Positions 46,914-59,468 are shown, counted from the stretch's first letter. The stretch: 64,000 nucleotides of DNA from Golubevia sp. BC0850 (GCA_012976225.1 JAAVVG010000001.1:2166208-2230207); one strand, 5' to 3'. Numbers and translations: made by a program. Notes: generated by a model not told the origin, from the letters alone.

Positions 46914-48375
46914 ATGGACGATTCAGAAGATCCTTCTTTACAATTCTTCCCAGATGGAAACGTAGATCTATATTCAGTTCTCCAGGTGATACCAGAAGCG
47001 ACTCAAGATGAAATCAAGAAAGCTTACAAAAAGTCAGTCTGTTACAATCCTCACTCTCATTCTACCCTCGATCTCACTAACCTCTCTCTCGCTCTCTTCT
47101 CTTTCCATTCACAGGCTAGCTCTGCGTCTTCATCCAGATAAGATTTTATCACTTGCACCTTCAACTGAGACCAACTCCTCAACCTCTTCATCAAGCGATC
47201 TCTCACCAACTCAACTTTTCCAAAGACTTTCCTTCTCTTATTCAATCCTTTCAGATCCAACTCGTAGATCAAGATACGATTCAACTGGTAAAACCAGCGA
47301 ACCAGGAATCGGATCAGAAGACTTTGATTGGAATCAATATTTCCAAACCCTTTGGACTGGGGAGGTTAGTGGAGATAAGTTGAGAGAGTTCAAGTTGGGT
47401 TATCAAAGTGAGCTCACCGTTTTGGCTTTGGCTTTGGGTTGAGCTGGTTTATTAGAGTCAATAGGGATAAGAGATACAATGGAGAGGTGGGCAAGTCTGA
47501 GAGAAAGTAGAGACTGAGTCTATTCGGTAGGACTGAGCAACCTGGCTTAACAACTCCTCTCCATCTCCCCCCCCACAGATTCCTCCGAAGAAAGAGCAGA
47601 CATAACCTCGGCCTATCGTAAACATGCAGGTTCTCTCCCTCTAATCTTAACCGAAATCCCATGTTCAGAAATCTTAATTGATGAACTTCGAATCATTGAA
47701 ATCGTTCAAAGCTTGATCTCTTCATCAGATCTGCCACTTTTAGATAGTTGGACTTCTTCATTGAAAGATGAGAAAGGACGTGAAAAGATGAGAGGGAAAG
47801 CAAAGAAGGAAGCTAGTGAAGCGGAACAAATGGCAAGGGAAATGGGAGTTTGGGAGGAATTGTTTGGGAATGGTAGGAAAGGAGAAAAGAAGAGTGGGGC
47901 TAAGAAATTGGGAAAGGAGGAGACTGAAATTGATAGTGATGATGGACATGAAGATGAGGAGGAAGAAGAGGAAGAGGAAGAGGAAGAAGAGAAGGAGGAT
48001 GAGGATGAAAGACCAACCAAGAGATTCAAATCCTCAAACGGGAAAGCTAAGGCTACTACTTCGACTTCAAAAAAGGAGTCTTCAAAGACTAAAGAAGAAA
48101 CTTCAAGTTCAAAGAAAATGGAGAAGAAAGTCTCTGGCACAGGCACGGACAAAGGGAAAGGGAAAGGAAAGGGTAAAGCTAAGAACTCTGCAAGTGAGGC
48201 TGTTGAAGAAGATCCTTCTTTGGAAGGTTTGGCTGCTCTGATCGCTAGTAGACAGAAACAGAGAGCTGGTGCTATGGATGATCTAATTGAGAGAGTAGAG
48301 AGAGAGGAGAGGGAGAAAGCTGCTGGAAGTGGAAAGGCGAAGGCCAAGGCCAAAGGGAAGGGAAGGAAGAAGTAA
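46914..48375 (+). CDS. DNAJC9-type J-domain protein
   Basis: A J-domain cochaperone that stimulates Hsp70; animal DNAJC9 is a nuclear histone cochaperone. Exons 46914-47032, 47115-47407 and 47579-48375. The J domain reads VDLYSVLQVIPEATQDEIKK and AYKK|LALRLHPDK with the essential HPD, then LFQRLSFSYSILSDPTRRSR. The middle region has DWNQYFQTLWTGEVSGDKLR and EERADITSAYRKHAGSL, as in DNAJC9. A long Glu/Asp run (about 47940-48010) and a Lys-rich C-terminus follow. The start at MDDSEDPSLQF is preferred because the DNAJC9 core starts soon after; ATG 46866 would add 16 residues. The Lys-rich and acid-rich tail fits a nuclear, histone-related protein. Confidence 0.88.
47940..48010 (+). repeat. GAG/GAA acidic repeat in DNAJC9-like gene
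   Basis: A purine-rich GAA/GAG tract encodes about 15 consecutive Glu with few interruptions. Length polymorphism would be expected. Confidence 0.7.
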
Positions 48376-48628
48376 GGCAGGGGGTGAGAAGGTGATGAAT
48401 GTGGAAGTTCTCTTCTTTCTTTTACAGACATGTACAACCTTTTAATTAGTCGTTTGGAACCTTTCAACGTTATATTTGGGAAAAGATTCGGACTCTGTGT
48501 TCTTTGGTGAGCTTGTTTAGATGTGATTCTCAAGAAGGGTGGCACAACAGATTTACACAAGACTTGATGATATATCAAGGACAAAGAATCACGAGAAAGA
48601 GGTGTAGAGAAAGGGACTATTGAACTTC

Positions 48629-50032
48629 TCATAGAACCGAAGAGACTGGAAGTTTTGCTCTGACCAATCCTTCTTGAGACTTGGGGGGAAGAGGGATGAA
48701 AGGCATGACGAGAAAGGAGAAGGGGGAGAAAAATTTCACGTCAATGCTCCCGTACGCGTAAACAAGATGACATCCAGAAATGAATGTTCTGTGGAATAAG
48801 TTCGGCGTGATAGAAGCAACTTACGACTACAGCTATTAGAGTCCCATCTCGGCGATAGATTCGTCCGATACACACTCCACGTCCCGACCCAGCAGCTTGA
48901 GTTTGCATCTAAATTTTGGTGAATGTAACATCAGAAGGAATAAAATCAGTCTTCAGGAGCTAGCCCTCAAAGAAATCTCCCAGGATCGGCAACTCACCAC
49001 GTAAAGCAGCCAGTCGTTAATGTCAAAATCGTTATAAAACCAGATACTATGATCCAAACTAGCCATCATACTAATTCTCCCATTAACGTTCAAGGCCTTA
49101 GCAATAGTGTCGATCAAATCGAAATCACTCGAAAAGGCGAGCGCGACTTTGTTAGCTTCTCCATCTCCAGGAAAAGGATATCTAGATTTGATCCATAAAG
49201 CAGCTTCATACCCTTGTTTGGGAATTCCAAAATCATCATAAGATCCAGGTAATGCATCTCTCATTTCTAAAGTTGACATATTCCTACCTTTAATCCTCAA
49301 ATTCAAACGTTCTTTAGCAGCTTCGTCTAAAAGATGGCCTTTTTCTTTCAGGACTTTAGCATGTCTTTCTTCCTTTGAAGGAGAATTCTCTGGAGAAGTG
49401 ATACGAGATTTAAGATGTTGAGTTAATTGAGATGTCCATTCTGGTCCTCGTAGGGCTGGAGAAGGGATTGAAAATCTAGGTTGAGAAGCTTCGGGGATTT
49501 GATAACTTAACATGATAGTGTAAATTGTACGTCCTTTTTGAACTGCTTTCACGAATCTAGTTACGTAGGAACCACCATCTCTAATCCTCGTTACGTGGTA
49601 ATAAACTGGAACATCGGTCTTTCCAGCCAACAGAAAGTATGAGTGTAACGAATGGAGGGCGAATTCTTTCTTGACTGTTGCATTACTTGCTGCTATACTT
49701 TGAGCTGCGATTTGACCACCGAAAACTCCTCGAGCTCCAGTTGGAATCCAGAGAACCTGAAAATGGAGAAGATGGGAGTCAATTGGTTGTTGGTAGAATT
49801 CTACATTCTGGCGAAGAAGCATGTTCCGTTCTAACTTCTATCCGGACGATTCTACAGAGGCTTTTCTTCTTCAATGGATCTTTTCAAACCAAAAGTTTCG
49901 CCTATTCACCTTACTTTTGAAGAGATCATAATCCAACTCCTCTATTTCTACAGCGTCTTGAAGGCTGTGTCCGCGGGTCACCGGTAAAGGTTCTCCCTTC
50001 GAAGATGCTTCCTTTTCTGACTTAGTTGGCAT
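48629..50032 (-). CDS. TES1: Acyl-CoA thioesterase, TesB/ACOT8 family
   Basis: Hydrolyses fatty acyl-CoA, in fungi usually in peroxisomes. Exon 1 starts MPTKSEKEASSKGEPLPVTR (ATG 50032) and ends DYDLFKSK. The main exon (about 49756-48998) has VLWIPTGARGVFGGQIAAQS, then the first hot-dog half with SLHSYFLLAGKTDVPVYYHV, and the second half with SMMASLDHSIWFYNDFDIND and WLLYVV. Two small exons add QTQAAGSGRGVCIGRIYRRD, GTLIAVVV and QEGLVRAKLPVSSVL (TGA 48629-48631). The Asp in LDHSIWF and the Gln in QEG match the Asp-Ser/Thr-Gln active site of the family. The C-terminus SVL is not a standard PTS1, which is odd for a peroxisomal enzyme. Confidence 0.88.
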
Positions 50033-51511
50033 GTTGAGTGGCTTTTGAGGTGATGAAAAAGGTTTTCTTTCTGGAGTTTTGTCTCTTGATTCGAGATGAG
50101 AGAAATTGCAGAAGGAGGAGGAAGAGTGGATGAAAGGAAGATGATTCCGGAATCCGGGATGAGGAGAGTTTGGACGAGACTTCTTCGCACGTCGATTACG
50201 AGGAGGAGATGACTAGATGAGTACAACGAGAAACTCCTTCGCATCGTCACATACATCTCATATGCTATTTCTTTGCCTTTCTTTTTCGAGTATGCAACAT
50301 CTGATTCAGGAGGTATGAGGCGGTCTGTATCTAGTAGAGACCCCTTGCAATTCTGCGAGGCTTTGAACAAGTGATAACCGAAGGAGATTCTCATCACTGT
50401 CCCCAGATATGAGAAATTGAGGAATGATACGATAGTGCTGCCTAGATGATGCCTTCATAGAGCCTCTCAGGAGCTCATGAAAATTCTAGAGAGTCAAAAC
50501 TCGCAGCGGAACGTCTTATCGACGGGTTCAAATCAAAGCTGAAATCTCCAGAATCTCATACAAAGTTAGAATCAATACTATGTAATAGGACTTTCCTTCA
50601 TCCCGGGAAACCTCGCCTTCGGCTTTATGTTTAACGGTCGCTTGACAAGGTCGGACCAACAAGCTTGAATCAGGAGTGGATCTGCTCAATGGGTCACTCT
50701 TTTCTCCTCCCAAGTCAGCTGAAGTCCACTCTTCAGATTGTTTGACTAATCTCATTTCGACCTCGCAGTGTGCTCCAAGGCACTTTTACTTCAACTCATG
50801 AAGAGATAGAGAAAGTCGAGATCAGCTGCAGATTTGCCACCGTCTCCCAACGAGACTATCCAGGTTGGGCTACGGATCTGTCTTTGGGAGATCATAGTAG
50901 ATCAAAGATCTTACTTAAATTGTCTCTTCGCAATGACCTTTAGACCTTGGTTGCCTACCAATTCGAGATGCAGAGACCTCCAAACCACAATGATTGTTAG
51001 CCATCTCTCATATACCTCTCTTTTGGTCACTGGATCTATCTGAGAAATCGGAAGATTCCCCTCAATCTAAGATAAAAATGCATCGCGTTTCACATTGCAA
51101 GTGGCATCTGATTTTCTCTTTCAGATCTGGTGGTGGCGTCCACCCCTGATTTTCCTGTATTCTGTTGATCTTCCTTGTCAAGCAGAAATTCTCTCTAAGT
51201 CGATCACTCGAATACATCTCGTTGCCCCGGTACTACCCTTATCCCCTGTGAACCCCTCTGACCCTTCACTTTGAGAGAAAAATGGGTTGAAGCGTCTCAA
51301 TTCCAAAGAAGGCTTTCTGAACTCTGAAAAGGTCAATAACTAGTTTCTCGTCAACAATCAATTGCCTTCTGTTTCCAAATCCACGAGTCTAAGGCTTCCC
51401 ATTTTCAGTCAGTTATGGAAGGGGGTATTATCTATTGAAGATCATCAAGTTCAACACATCAACGCTTCTTTCAACCTTGGTCCATTTCTCTCGACTTCTG
51501 AGTTCTGAGTC
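50033..51511. other. Gene-poor stretch
   Basis: Nearly 1.5 kb with only short, unrelated open frames. It holds the thioesterase promoter on its left and the 3' side of the AKTIP-like gene on its right. No RNA gene or repeat was recognised. Confidence 0.45.
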
Positions 51512-52754
51512 TTACCTCTCTTCTCCCTCAACCTCATCTCCAAACAATTCCCTCCTGATCCCCTTCATTTCTTCCTCTCCCAAAATTTTGAATCGAATCC
51601 CATCCTCCTCTGCACCCTCTCTGACCATTCCACCCCCATCTCTTCCATTTCCAGGATTTCCCCCTCCTTCCATTTCAAACAAACTACTTTCACTAACACT
51701 CAAGCTAGAACTCTGACCGGCTAATTTCCTGAAAAGCCCATTGTTCTCTCTGTACATTCTCCAAACCTCCTGATTAAACACCTGTCCTTCCCTCAATTCC
51801 TCTAGGACTTTAGTTGAGAAGATAGATTTGATGTAATAAAGTAAGTGAGAGATGGTGTGTTGTCTAGGAATCCAACCTTGGGGAAATCGAGGAGTCAAGG
51901 AGAGTAAACCGGATTGAGAGGAAATTAAGGGATGGAATAAGGTCGAGGGAAAAGAGGCTGAAGGGCTTGAAGAGGGATAATTCAAAGGGAATTGGATGTT
52001 GAAACGAAAGATTCCTCCGGTGTAGGGACCTCTTCGGAGAAAGATTACGCAGTGCCAGACTGAGGAGAGGGAGGAGTGGAGTTAGAAGGGTGGAAGAGGG
52101 TGCGTGTGTTAGGGTTAGGGTTGAAGAGTGGAAGATGAGGTCGGTCAGAGAGTTCCTTAACATCTATCTTTGATCGGCTTCTGTATTTCAGATAGAAGCA
52201 TTTCGCAAAGGCCTGAAGTTCTGAAAATTCCTTGTTAGCTTTTGACCTGAAGTCCAGAGACCTAGGAAGACTTATTTTTTGAGTCGATAAGCCACCCTGG
52301 TAACAGTCGTAACTTCACTTTCTCAACCCCATCCCAAGACCAATCAAATCATTTCCACTCATTCTTCCATCTGTCATTTCCTTGATCCGAGCAGCTCAAC
52401 TGGTGGAACTGCTTTCCCAACGCCAATTTCTCTATTTCCAATCTCTCCCACCTTCACCTTTCTCCTTCTCCTATTGTTCCTCTGCTTCGTCCTTCTCTGA
52501 TCTGAATCACTATCCTGAGACTCCGGATCATTTCAGACTCCTTACCTGTAGATGTCGAGAGAACAGTCGAAGGTCTTGAAAACAGTCTACAGCTAATCAG
52601 CTGTGGCCTTCTCGATTAGAGAATCCCTACAAATGACCATTTTCTTCAAGCAATACCTGTCCATATAAACTTCTCTCTTCAACATCAGTGATCCACCAGC
52701 ACCACTTAATTGTCCACCACTTGGGTTCACCAACATCGACTGAGATGCTTTCAT
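51512..52754 (-). CDS. AKTIP/FTS-like ubiquitin-conjugating enzyme variant
   Basis: An E2-fold protein of the AKTIP (Fused Toes) group, part of the FTS-Hook-FHIP trafficking adaptor in animals and fungi. Exon 1 (ATG 52754) encodes NPSGGQLSGAGGSLMLKREV, like the conserved N-terminal segment of fungal members. The last exon (52059-51512, acceptor CTCCTCAG) starts VWHCVIFLRRGPYTGGIFRF, then NIQFPLNYPSSSPSASFPST and LFHPLISSQSG, and the helix YYIKSIFSTKVLEELREG. Where an active E2 has its Cys after HP, this has HPLISSQSG with no Cys, so it is an inactive variant. A middle exon carrying the start of the UBC fold lies somewhere in 52070-52660 and was not resolved. The function is inferred from the family. 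Confidence 0.72.
52109..52122 (+). repeat. Short interstitial TTAGGG motif
   Basis: TTAGGGTTAGGGTT, just over two telomere units, within the intron before the last AKTIP-like exon. On the coding strand it reads AACCCTAACCCTAAC, and may simply supply branch-point-like CTAAC. Confidence 0.5.
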
Positions 52755-53229
52755 CCAATCTCTATCCTCTCTCCCTGATCTCTATCACAATACTTATACT
52801 TACGATGAGAATCTGATTGACTCGGACTGACGTAGACACCTTGAGGACAGCTTTCTGGTTGCCGAAGATTGGCACTGTTTGGGAGGGAGAGAGAGAGAGA
52901 GAAGTAGGAGGAGGAGCAGGAGAGATTAGAGTAATAGATAGATCTCTCACTCTCTCTTTCTCTTCATTGATGACTGACTATTCCAGCAGGATCTCTGAAG
53001 AAGAAGATTCTTTAGCTTGCTTAGTAATTCGTTCCATTGAGATTGAGATTAATCGATAGACTCAGTTGTGGCTTTTGACAAGAGTCGATTCCGGATCCGC
53101 TCAGCTAGCTCTCTCGAAAGATTGAACCATCACCATCTCTTCTTTGACTTCAATCTCCTCTTCCAATCTCACTACTTAACTTACTCCTTCAACAAAACAT
53201 ACCATACCATAACCATTCAAACCCATTCA
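52755..53229. promoter_or_regulatory. Bidirectional promoter AKTIP-like/SNX4
   Basis: A 475-bp head-to-head region with a GA microsatellite at about 52887-52902. No clear TATA box. Confidence 0.4.
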
Positions 53230-55778
53230 ATGGACCCAGAAGAAGATTTCACTTCCGTCACTTGGGGAAATCAGAATCAGCCATCTCAAGGTGAACCGTC
53301 CTCATCCTCTGTACCTTCGACCTCTCACTCACACTCTCACTCACATGCACGCAATCCATCAACAGACGCTCATAGATCCACAGGTGGTCTAGAGACAGGT
53401 CTAGGTGCCATAGGCAGAAGTGAGAGCGCCAGAGCTTTATCTAGAGCTGCTAATGACGTTGAACCTCCTAGATGGGAAGGTTATCTAATGGTTCAAGTCA
53501 CAGATCCAAGAAAGGAAGCTGAGAACTCAAAGGAGATGTTCATTAGTTACGGCATTAGGGCAGAGGTGAGTCATGTCATTGCGATTAGAAGAGAGAGAGA
53601 GAGAGAGGAGCGAGCTGAGCCATCGTGGAGGGAGGTGGGCGGTAGGATAGGACTCTGAAGGAAGATCATTTAGTCATTCATGTTACTATAGATTGAATCA
53701 TAAACATCTGATCGAAGCAAAGCAAATCGAATCGGAATCTACAGTATTCTCTTCGCACCTTCGAAAGAATCGATCTCTTACCTCTATCCCCTCCTCTCCT
53801 CCTGCTCCTGCTCCCCCTCTCTCAGACCAACCTAGCTCACTTCAACAAATCTCGTCTAACCACCAGAAGGAGATTCCAAGACTTCGTCTTCCTTAGAGAG
53901 CATCTGTCTAGAGATTTCCCTGCTTGTGTCGTCCCTCCTCTTCCAGACAAGCACAGGTTGGAATACTTGAGAGGAGATCGATTCGGTCAAGAGTTTTTGG
54001 AAAAGAGGTCTGCTGAGTGAGTCAATGATGGAGTACGAAGTAACAAAGATAGTCGATTAATCCTATCTTTGAAACATCAGTGAAATTGACCTTGAACCTA
54101 CATCTTCTCTCCGTGTTTACCTTGTTCTTCTGCGACGAACACAACTCAGTCTTCAACTCTTCCTAGAAAGAGTCTGTAGACATCCTACGCTTCAAAGAGC
54201 TCAGTTGTTGAGATCCTTCTTGGAATCTACTGAGTGGGTGAGTTTTTGCGTCCTCCTATCCTAATCCTTTATCTCTCCAAAATCCCATCGCCTCCCTTTC
54301 TTTTCTTTCTCAACCATTCCCATACCCTTCTCTTTCCCTCTCTCTTCTGACTCTATTTTCCGCATCATCTCTCTCCTTATCCCTCCAACTCTTCTCCTTC
54401 TTTCCTCATCTTCTCCTCTTTCAGCAAGTCGACATGCACGCCCACAATTCCTCTCCCTCTTTACCCGATGGTTCTTCAACTTCAAACTCCATTTTAGATT
54501 CCCTTTCAGACACTCTCCTGAACGCCTTTACCAAGGTTCGAAAACCAGATGAGAGGTTCTTGGAAATGAGAGAAGCTTTGGATAAATTCGAGGAAGGATT
54601 GAGTAGCACTGAAAGGGTGGTGGTCAGGAATAAGAGTAGGACTGCTGGTGAGTGTCTTCTTTCCCCCTTTTGTGCACTTTCCTCCTTCCATCACTTCGAT
54701 TTGTTTTTCCTTCGAGATTCTTGTCTCTAAGAGGCACGAGACAAGGGGCTTGCCCTCTCTCTCTCACACACTCTCTCTTTCTCTCTCTCCTCTTCGCCCT
54801 TGAAACACCTTTCGCTGAAACCCCCCGTACTTTTTACTGACCTTCTGATAAGCGACTCCTCTCGCTGGTGATCTCTACGCTCCTGGATTGGGTGTTGATC
54901 CTGAAGACCTTTCTGCTGATTACGAGGATTTCGCTTCTAGCATTGAAGGATTGGGTTATTTGGAAAGTGGGATCACCAAACCTTTGAACCAGGTGGCGGG
55001 GAGCATGTTGGAATTCGCTAAACTTCAGAGACAGTCTGTGAGTATCGATCTCATCCCTCTTGCTTCCCACTTTTTGGGTGTTCCTTCCAGTAGAATCCAA
55101 GAAACCAAAAGTCCAAAGCTGAGCAACCTTTCTTTCTATCTTTTCTCGCCCAGTCAACTCGATCAACAGACGCAATGTTATCTCACACAGCTTCCTTGAT
55201 CTCTTATGCTCAAGCTCACAAGGCAACTCTCAAACTTCGGGATCAGAAACAGTTGGATTTCGAAGAATTGACGGATTATCTTTCAAGCGTCGTTACCGAA
55301 AGGGATAGGTTGAGCAGTTTGAGTAGTCCTTATGGCGCTGGTCATGGTCATGGTGGGGTTAGAGGAGCTGGAATCAGTGGTTATATCAGAGATAGAGTTG
55401 ACGGTTGGAGAGGAGTCGACGAGGAAAGGACTAGAGTCGAGAGGATGCAGAGGTTAGATGGTAGAATCAAAGAAGTGAGTATTGCGGAATGTTTTGTCCC
55501 ATTCTTTGAGAACATCGCAACGGTCTGATTCCGATCCCTTGCTTTTCTTCGCTCACCTATTCTAGCTTCAAGACGCAGTCACTTCTGCTCATGATACTTC
55601 TTTGGCTTTCAGTAATGAAGTTTTGAGAGAACATACGGTTTTCGAAATGGCTAAGGAAGAAGAAATGAAGGAACTTCTCACCACTTATGCCGATGGTCAG
55701 ATTGACATGTATAGAAAAGCTATGGAAGCTTTTGATCAGTTGATTCCGAAGTTGGAAGAAATCAAAACTGACAATTGA
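53230..55778 (+). CDS. SNX4: Sorting nexin 4 (Snx4/Atg24)
   Basis: A PX-BAR protein for endosome-to-Golgi recycling and selective autophagy. ATG 53230 follows an untranslated leader; the preceding in-frame sequence looks non-coding. Exon 1 (53230-53565) ends MFISYGIRAE; exon 2 (53826-54016) gives TNLAHFNKSRLTTRRRFQDF, VFLREHL and VVPPLPDKHRLEYLRGDRFG, the PI3P-binding RRF and PPxPxK PX signatures. Exon 3 includes LRRTQLSLQLFLERVCRHPT. Later exons form the BAR domain: LNAFTKVRKPDERFLEMREA, FASSIEGLGYLESGITKPLN, LKLRDQKQLDFEELTDYLSS and the end YRKAMEAFDQLIPKLEEIKT (TGA 55776-55778). About seven exons. Family length and motif order agree. Confidence 0.92.
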
Positions 55779-56179
55779 AAAGAGAGGGAATTGTTTCTGC
55801 GCTACTGTCAACTCGAAATGAATTTCTAGCCAAGATTTGTACTTTTACTTGCCTTTGATGCTCTGTGTGAAGGGTTGTGTTCAATTGACTGGGGACTGAA
55901 CTCTTGAAGTTAGAGGTTGCTGGTCGAAGTAGGAGGGTTGCGTGGGAGAAGGATTGAGAAGCTTGATTCTGATTCTCGTTTGTTCAAAGTTCTTGCTACC
56001 AAACATCGACTGCACCAAAAATCACGAGAGGACTGTGAAGAAATGAATACTTGATTTATGTATCCCAGCTTGATAGGACAAATTACATTTATAACATCGA
56101 GAAACAAACAAAGGATCCCCTCAGGTGACATTTGAAAATGAGTTCCCAACCATCCCCCCTCTTTCCCTCCTCTCCCTGC

Positions 56180-58727
56180 TCAACTCGCCTTTTCCTCTGG
56201 ACCCCTACTTCCTTTAGTAGGTGAAGCGTCTCTCGCTCTCTGAGCTCGTCTCACGGTAAGAGAGGGGGGCACAGCAGCTGCCGCAGATCTTGGAGAAGGC
56301 GGTGGAAGCCTTGAAATTGAACCGTTAAGAAAATCCATCGAGCCCTTGGACGGAGCATCGATTTTCAATCCCACTGGATTCCTTCTTGCAGGAGTAACGA
56401 AAGGAGGTAGCCTAGAAATCCAATCATCTCTACCACTTCCAACGCCTCTATCTTTCCTTTCCAAAGACTTGCCTACTGAGCTCAAAGCTCCACCTGAACC
56501 AATTCTAGATCCCCCACTTCCGCTTTCGCTTCCAGAGCTTTCAGCTTTAGCCTTTCTAAGATATCTAGCAGCTGAACTTGGGTTTGAAGTTGAATCCAAA
56601 TTAGGAGTTGAGCCCGCGCTTCTCATCTTTGGACGAAATTGAGGTGGACCCATGAATTGAGCTTGATTTGATAGTTGAGTTGTCCCATCTCCGACTAGAT
56701 TAAGACTTGAAGTTGTAAGAGTCGAAGGTTTCAATTCATCTCTCATAGGTCTTCTCTTGGCTTCCTTTCCACCTTCACTCGATCTCTTAGTTGGTGAACC
56801 GTCATCTCTGAAAGTCGGCCTTGAACCCATCCCAGTTCCTTTCTCTGGCGAAGGATCTAGAAGATTAGACCCTGACTTCGTGGGAGAATGAGATCGATTC
56901 TTCCTTGGGGATCCAACATATCTGTCACTAGCTCGTTCTCTCCTGACTGCTGAACCAGGGATTGAAGTAGAAGAGCTGCTTGAAGTCAACATGATTTGAG
57001 GATTAGAACCAAGGTTAGCTCTAGGAGTTTCTGAATCCTCCGCTCTGTCACCTTCAGCTCCAGAAGTAGTTCCCTTCCATCTTCTAGGAGTCTCCGGAGG
57101 ATTGTCAGAAGAGCTAGACTTCATTCCATTTCCATTTCCATTAACACTTCCATTTCCTCTCTCGTTAGATACCCTACTGGAAGAAGCGCTGCTTAAGAGA
57201 GCAGTTCGAAAAGAATTGACACTTTCTTCTGATAGAGAAGAAGCTCTTTCAGTTAACTTCAAAGGAACTCCACTAGAGTTTGGACTTGAACTTGAATTAG
57301 GGTGCGATTTGGAATGACTGCCATTTCTACCTTTTGGAGTTGGAGGAGACATAGTATTAGAAGAGGTTGACTTCGAGATGGATTTGTTAGACGGACTCTT
57401 GCTGTCGTTAGAGTTGAAGATGCTATTGGAGTTTGACGTGGAAGCTTTGGAGGGAGAGGTACTAGAAGATGGAGTTCTGATAGTAGAGTGCATTGGCATT
57501 GCGAATTGATCTGGAGGTAGTTGCTCCGATTTCGAAGCGTTCTTTGAGATACTTGAAGTCTTCTCTCCTCTCCCTTCATTTCCCAAACTTTCTGGTCTCC
57601 ACCAAAAGAACAGAAACTCAGAGCATTTATTGAACAAAGCTTGATCTCCAACTCCTACCCCTTCCTTACTTTCTTTCATTCCAGCCTCGATTCTTTTCAA
57701 AACTCTATCGACAGCTCCTTGACCTCCTGCTTCGCTGAAGACCAGAGCTATCCCTCTCTTATGAGCAGGCAGTGAAATTGAAGCGTCACTTGCTTCGATA
57801 TACGAGGAAGGGGGTTGATTTTGAGCTGAAGGAGTTGGAGAGGAAAGCTCGTGGACCAAAAGGCACATTAAAGTGTCGAGAGCGTGAGCTGGAGTATCCG
57901 AGAGAGATTGAAAATTCTGATTATAGGAAGTGGAAGCAAAGGACGAATCAAGAACACAATCCCACCAAGGCGCTTCGAAAATGTCGAGTAGAAGCTGGAA
58001 AGAGAATGGGAGGAAAGAAGAGGTTCGGCTGAGAATGGAGATCTGAATTCTCTCGAGAGACTTGCTCTACGATTCTCACCTCGACAGCAGATCTCTTGGC
58101 AACCCAATTCCGACTAGATGTGTGAGTGAGACATAAACCTTGAAGAATGTTGAGGATAGTGTTGGACTCTATTGATAGAGAGACTAAGGTTTGAAGGTTT
58201 GCGGAAGATTCAAGATTGGAGGTAGATGAATAAAGTAGAGATAGAGTTTGATGCAATCGATGCAGATGAGATATCAAAGTTGAGGCGACTGGAAAAGAAG
58301 TAGAATCCATTTCAAAATTAATCCATCACAAGAATTAGAAACAGAGATGCGAAGGGAAAGGTGGAGTGGAACAGAAGGACTCACCTGACAAATGAGGATT
58401 GTTCTGAGAGACTTTGAAGAGCCTCCGAGGAGATATATCGACTTCTGGGTGACTCGATTGATTTCTTCGCCTTGTGGCTTTGGCAGAGGAAGATGAAGAG
58501 TTAGAGGAAGAGACGGAAGAGGAAGAGGAAGCTCGTTCTCTGTTTCCTGGATCTTGATTAAAATTCGGTTGCGGTCTGCTATTGAAAGCGGCCATGATGA
58601 ACTTCTCTAAAGCCAGTAGAGAGGATGATCGATTCAATTGAGTGGTTCGAGGAGAAGAGATCTGGACAAAGGCAAAGAAAGGGACGAGGAAGGGTATGGT
58701 TGGTGGTGAGATTGAGATGTTATCCAT
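56180..58727 (-). CDS. CDC14: SIN component Cdc14-like protein
   Basis: Matches the fungal Cdc14 family of the septation initiation network (partner of Sid1 kinase in fission yeast), not the Cdc14 phosphatase. Exons 58727-58385, 58288-58080 and 57915-56180 join in frame: PHLS|VASTLISHLHRLHQ, NILQGLCLTHTSSRNWVAKR, SAVE|NFQSLSDTPAHALD, TLMCLLVHELSS, GIALVFSEAGGQGAVDRVLK and ALFNKCSEFLFFWW. These follow the family order (LQGL...SR.....A.ALDTL.C.LV, KCLEFLYF). The last exon adds about 450 residues of Ser/Pro/Arg-rich sequence with SPTK and SPRK motifs, likely phosphorylated. A start at 58592 (MAAFNSRPQ) is possible. Confidence 0.8.
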
Positions 58728-59192
58728 CTTCGGCTAGAAGACTGTCTTCTATCAAGATAAGAGAGACTGAGAACCTAAATTCATCCCTTCTTTTGATGGT
58801 TGACCACTCCTCCACACCCTGCTCCTTCACAGCTTCATCTCTCTCTCCTCTACTCTCCTTTCTGTATCTCTTCTCGCTCTATCTCTGTTTCATCTTCAAT
58901 TTCACCCTGCCATTGTTTCCAGCAAATCATACATTACCATCAGGGATCCGTGATTGCGTGTCAAAGTGACGCCTAGTTCAAAAGCTCAAAGTGTGAACCA
59001 CCTTCTAACCCTCCTCCTTCGAGACCCGGTCTCTCTACAGCCCTCCCCTTCGACCCGACCTCGTTAGGGTGTCTTGAATCTTTCCAAAATTTTGTGCATT
59101 GAGCTGTACATTCAAAACCGATGGGGATCAATCCTCGTCCGCCTTGCCCTTCTTCCATCACCTCAGTCTCGACCCGTCTCTTCCACCTGCCT
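58728..59192. other. Intergenic, no gene seen
   Basis: The CDC14-like promoter and the 3' side of the possible minus-strand gene at 59193. Only low-complexity short frames. Confidence 0.4.
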
Positions 59193-59468
59193 CTACTCCT
59201 TTCTTCTGAGTCTAAGCTCTCTACAGGCACTCACCTCCTGCAGTATTTGCTCCAACATCTCATCATGCTCCAGTTGACTCTCCTGGTCTTCTAATTGAGG
59301 CTGTTCATCTGTCGAAGCTAATCTTGAATGCCATCCTCCCATTGAACCGATTCCCACTCCTCCTCTGTCACTGTCATTCCGTCTTGTCTTTCCATTTGAC
59401 GATTGAGCTTTGCTGAATGAAGCTGAAGATGAAGATGCTGGACTGTCCGATGTCAGTCCAAACAGCAT
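59193..59468 (-). CDS. Hypothetical protein fragment, unassigned
   Basis: From ATG 59468 the frame reads MLFGLTSDSPASSSSASFSK and continues through DEQPQLEDQESQLEHDEMLE. A donor GTGAGTGCC follows ILQE at about 59235. A downstream exon was not identified with confidence; without splicing the frame ends at 59193. The charged, coiled-coil-like end could suit a SNARE or similar protein, but I do not recognise it. Confidence 0.3.
   Translation of the reverse strand: MLFGLTSDSPASSSSASFSKAQSSNGKTRRNDSDRGGVGIGSMGGWHSRLASTDEQPQLEDQESQLEHDEMLEQILQEVSACRELRLRRKE

Noticed and set aside
52109-52122. Interstitial telomere repeat as an internal chromosome-end fusion
   Set aside because: Only two units, inside an intron where CTAAC suits a branch point; too short to mean fusion.
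56180-58727. Cdc14 dual-specificity phosphatase
   Set aside because: No HCxxGxxR phosphatase loop; motifs fit the unrelated SIN component of the same name.
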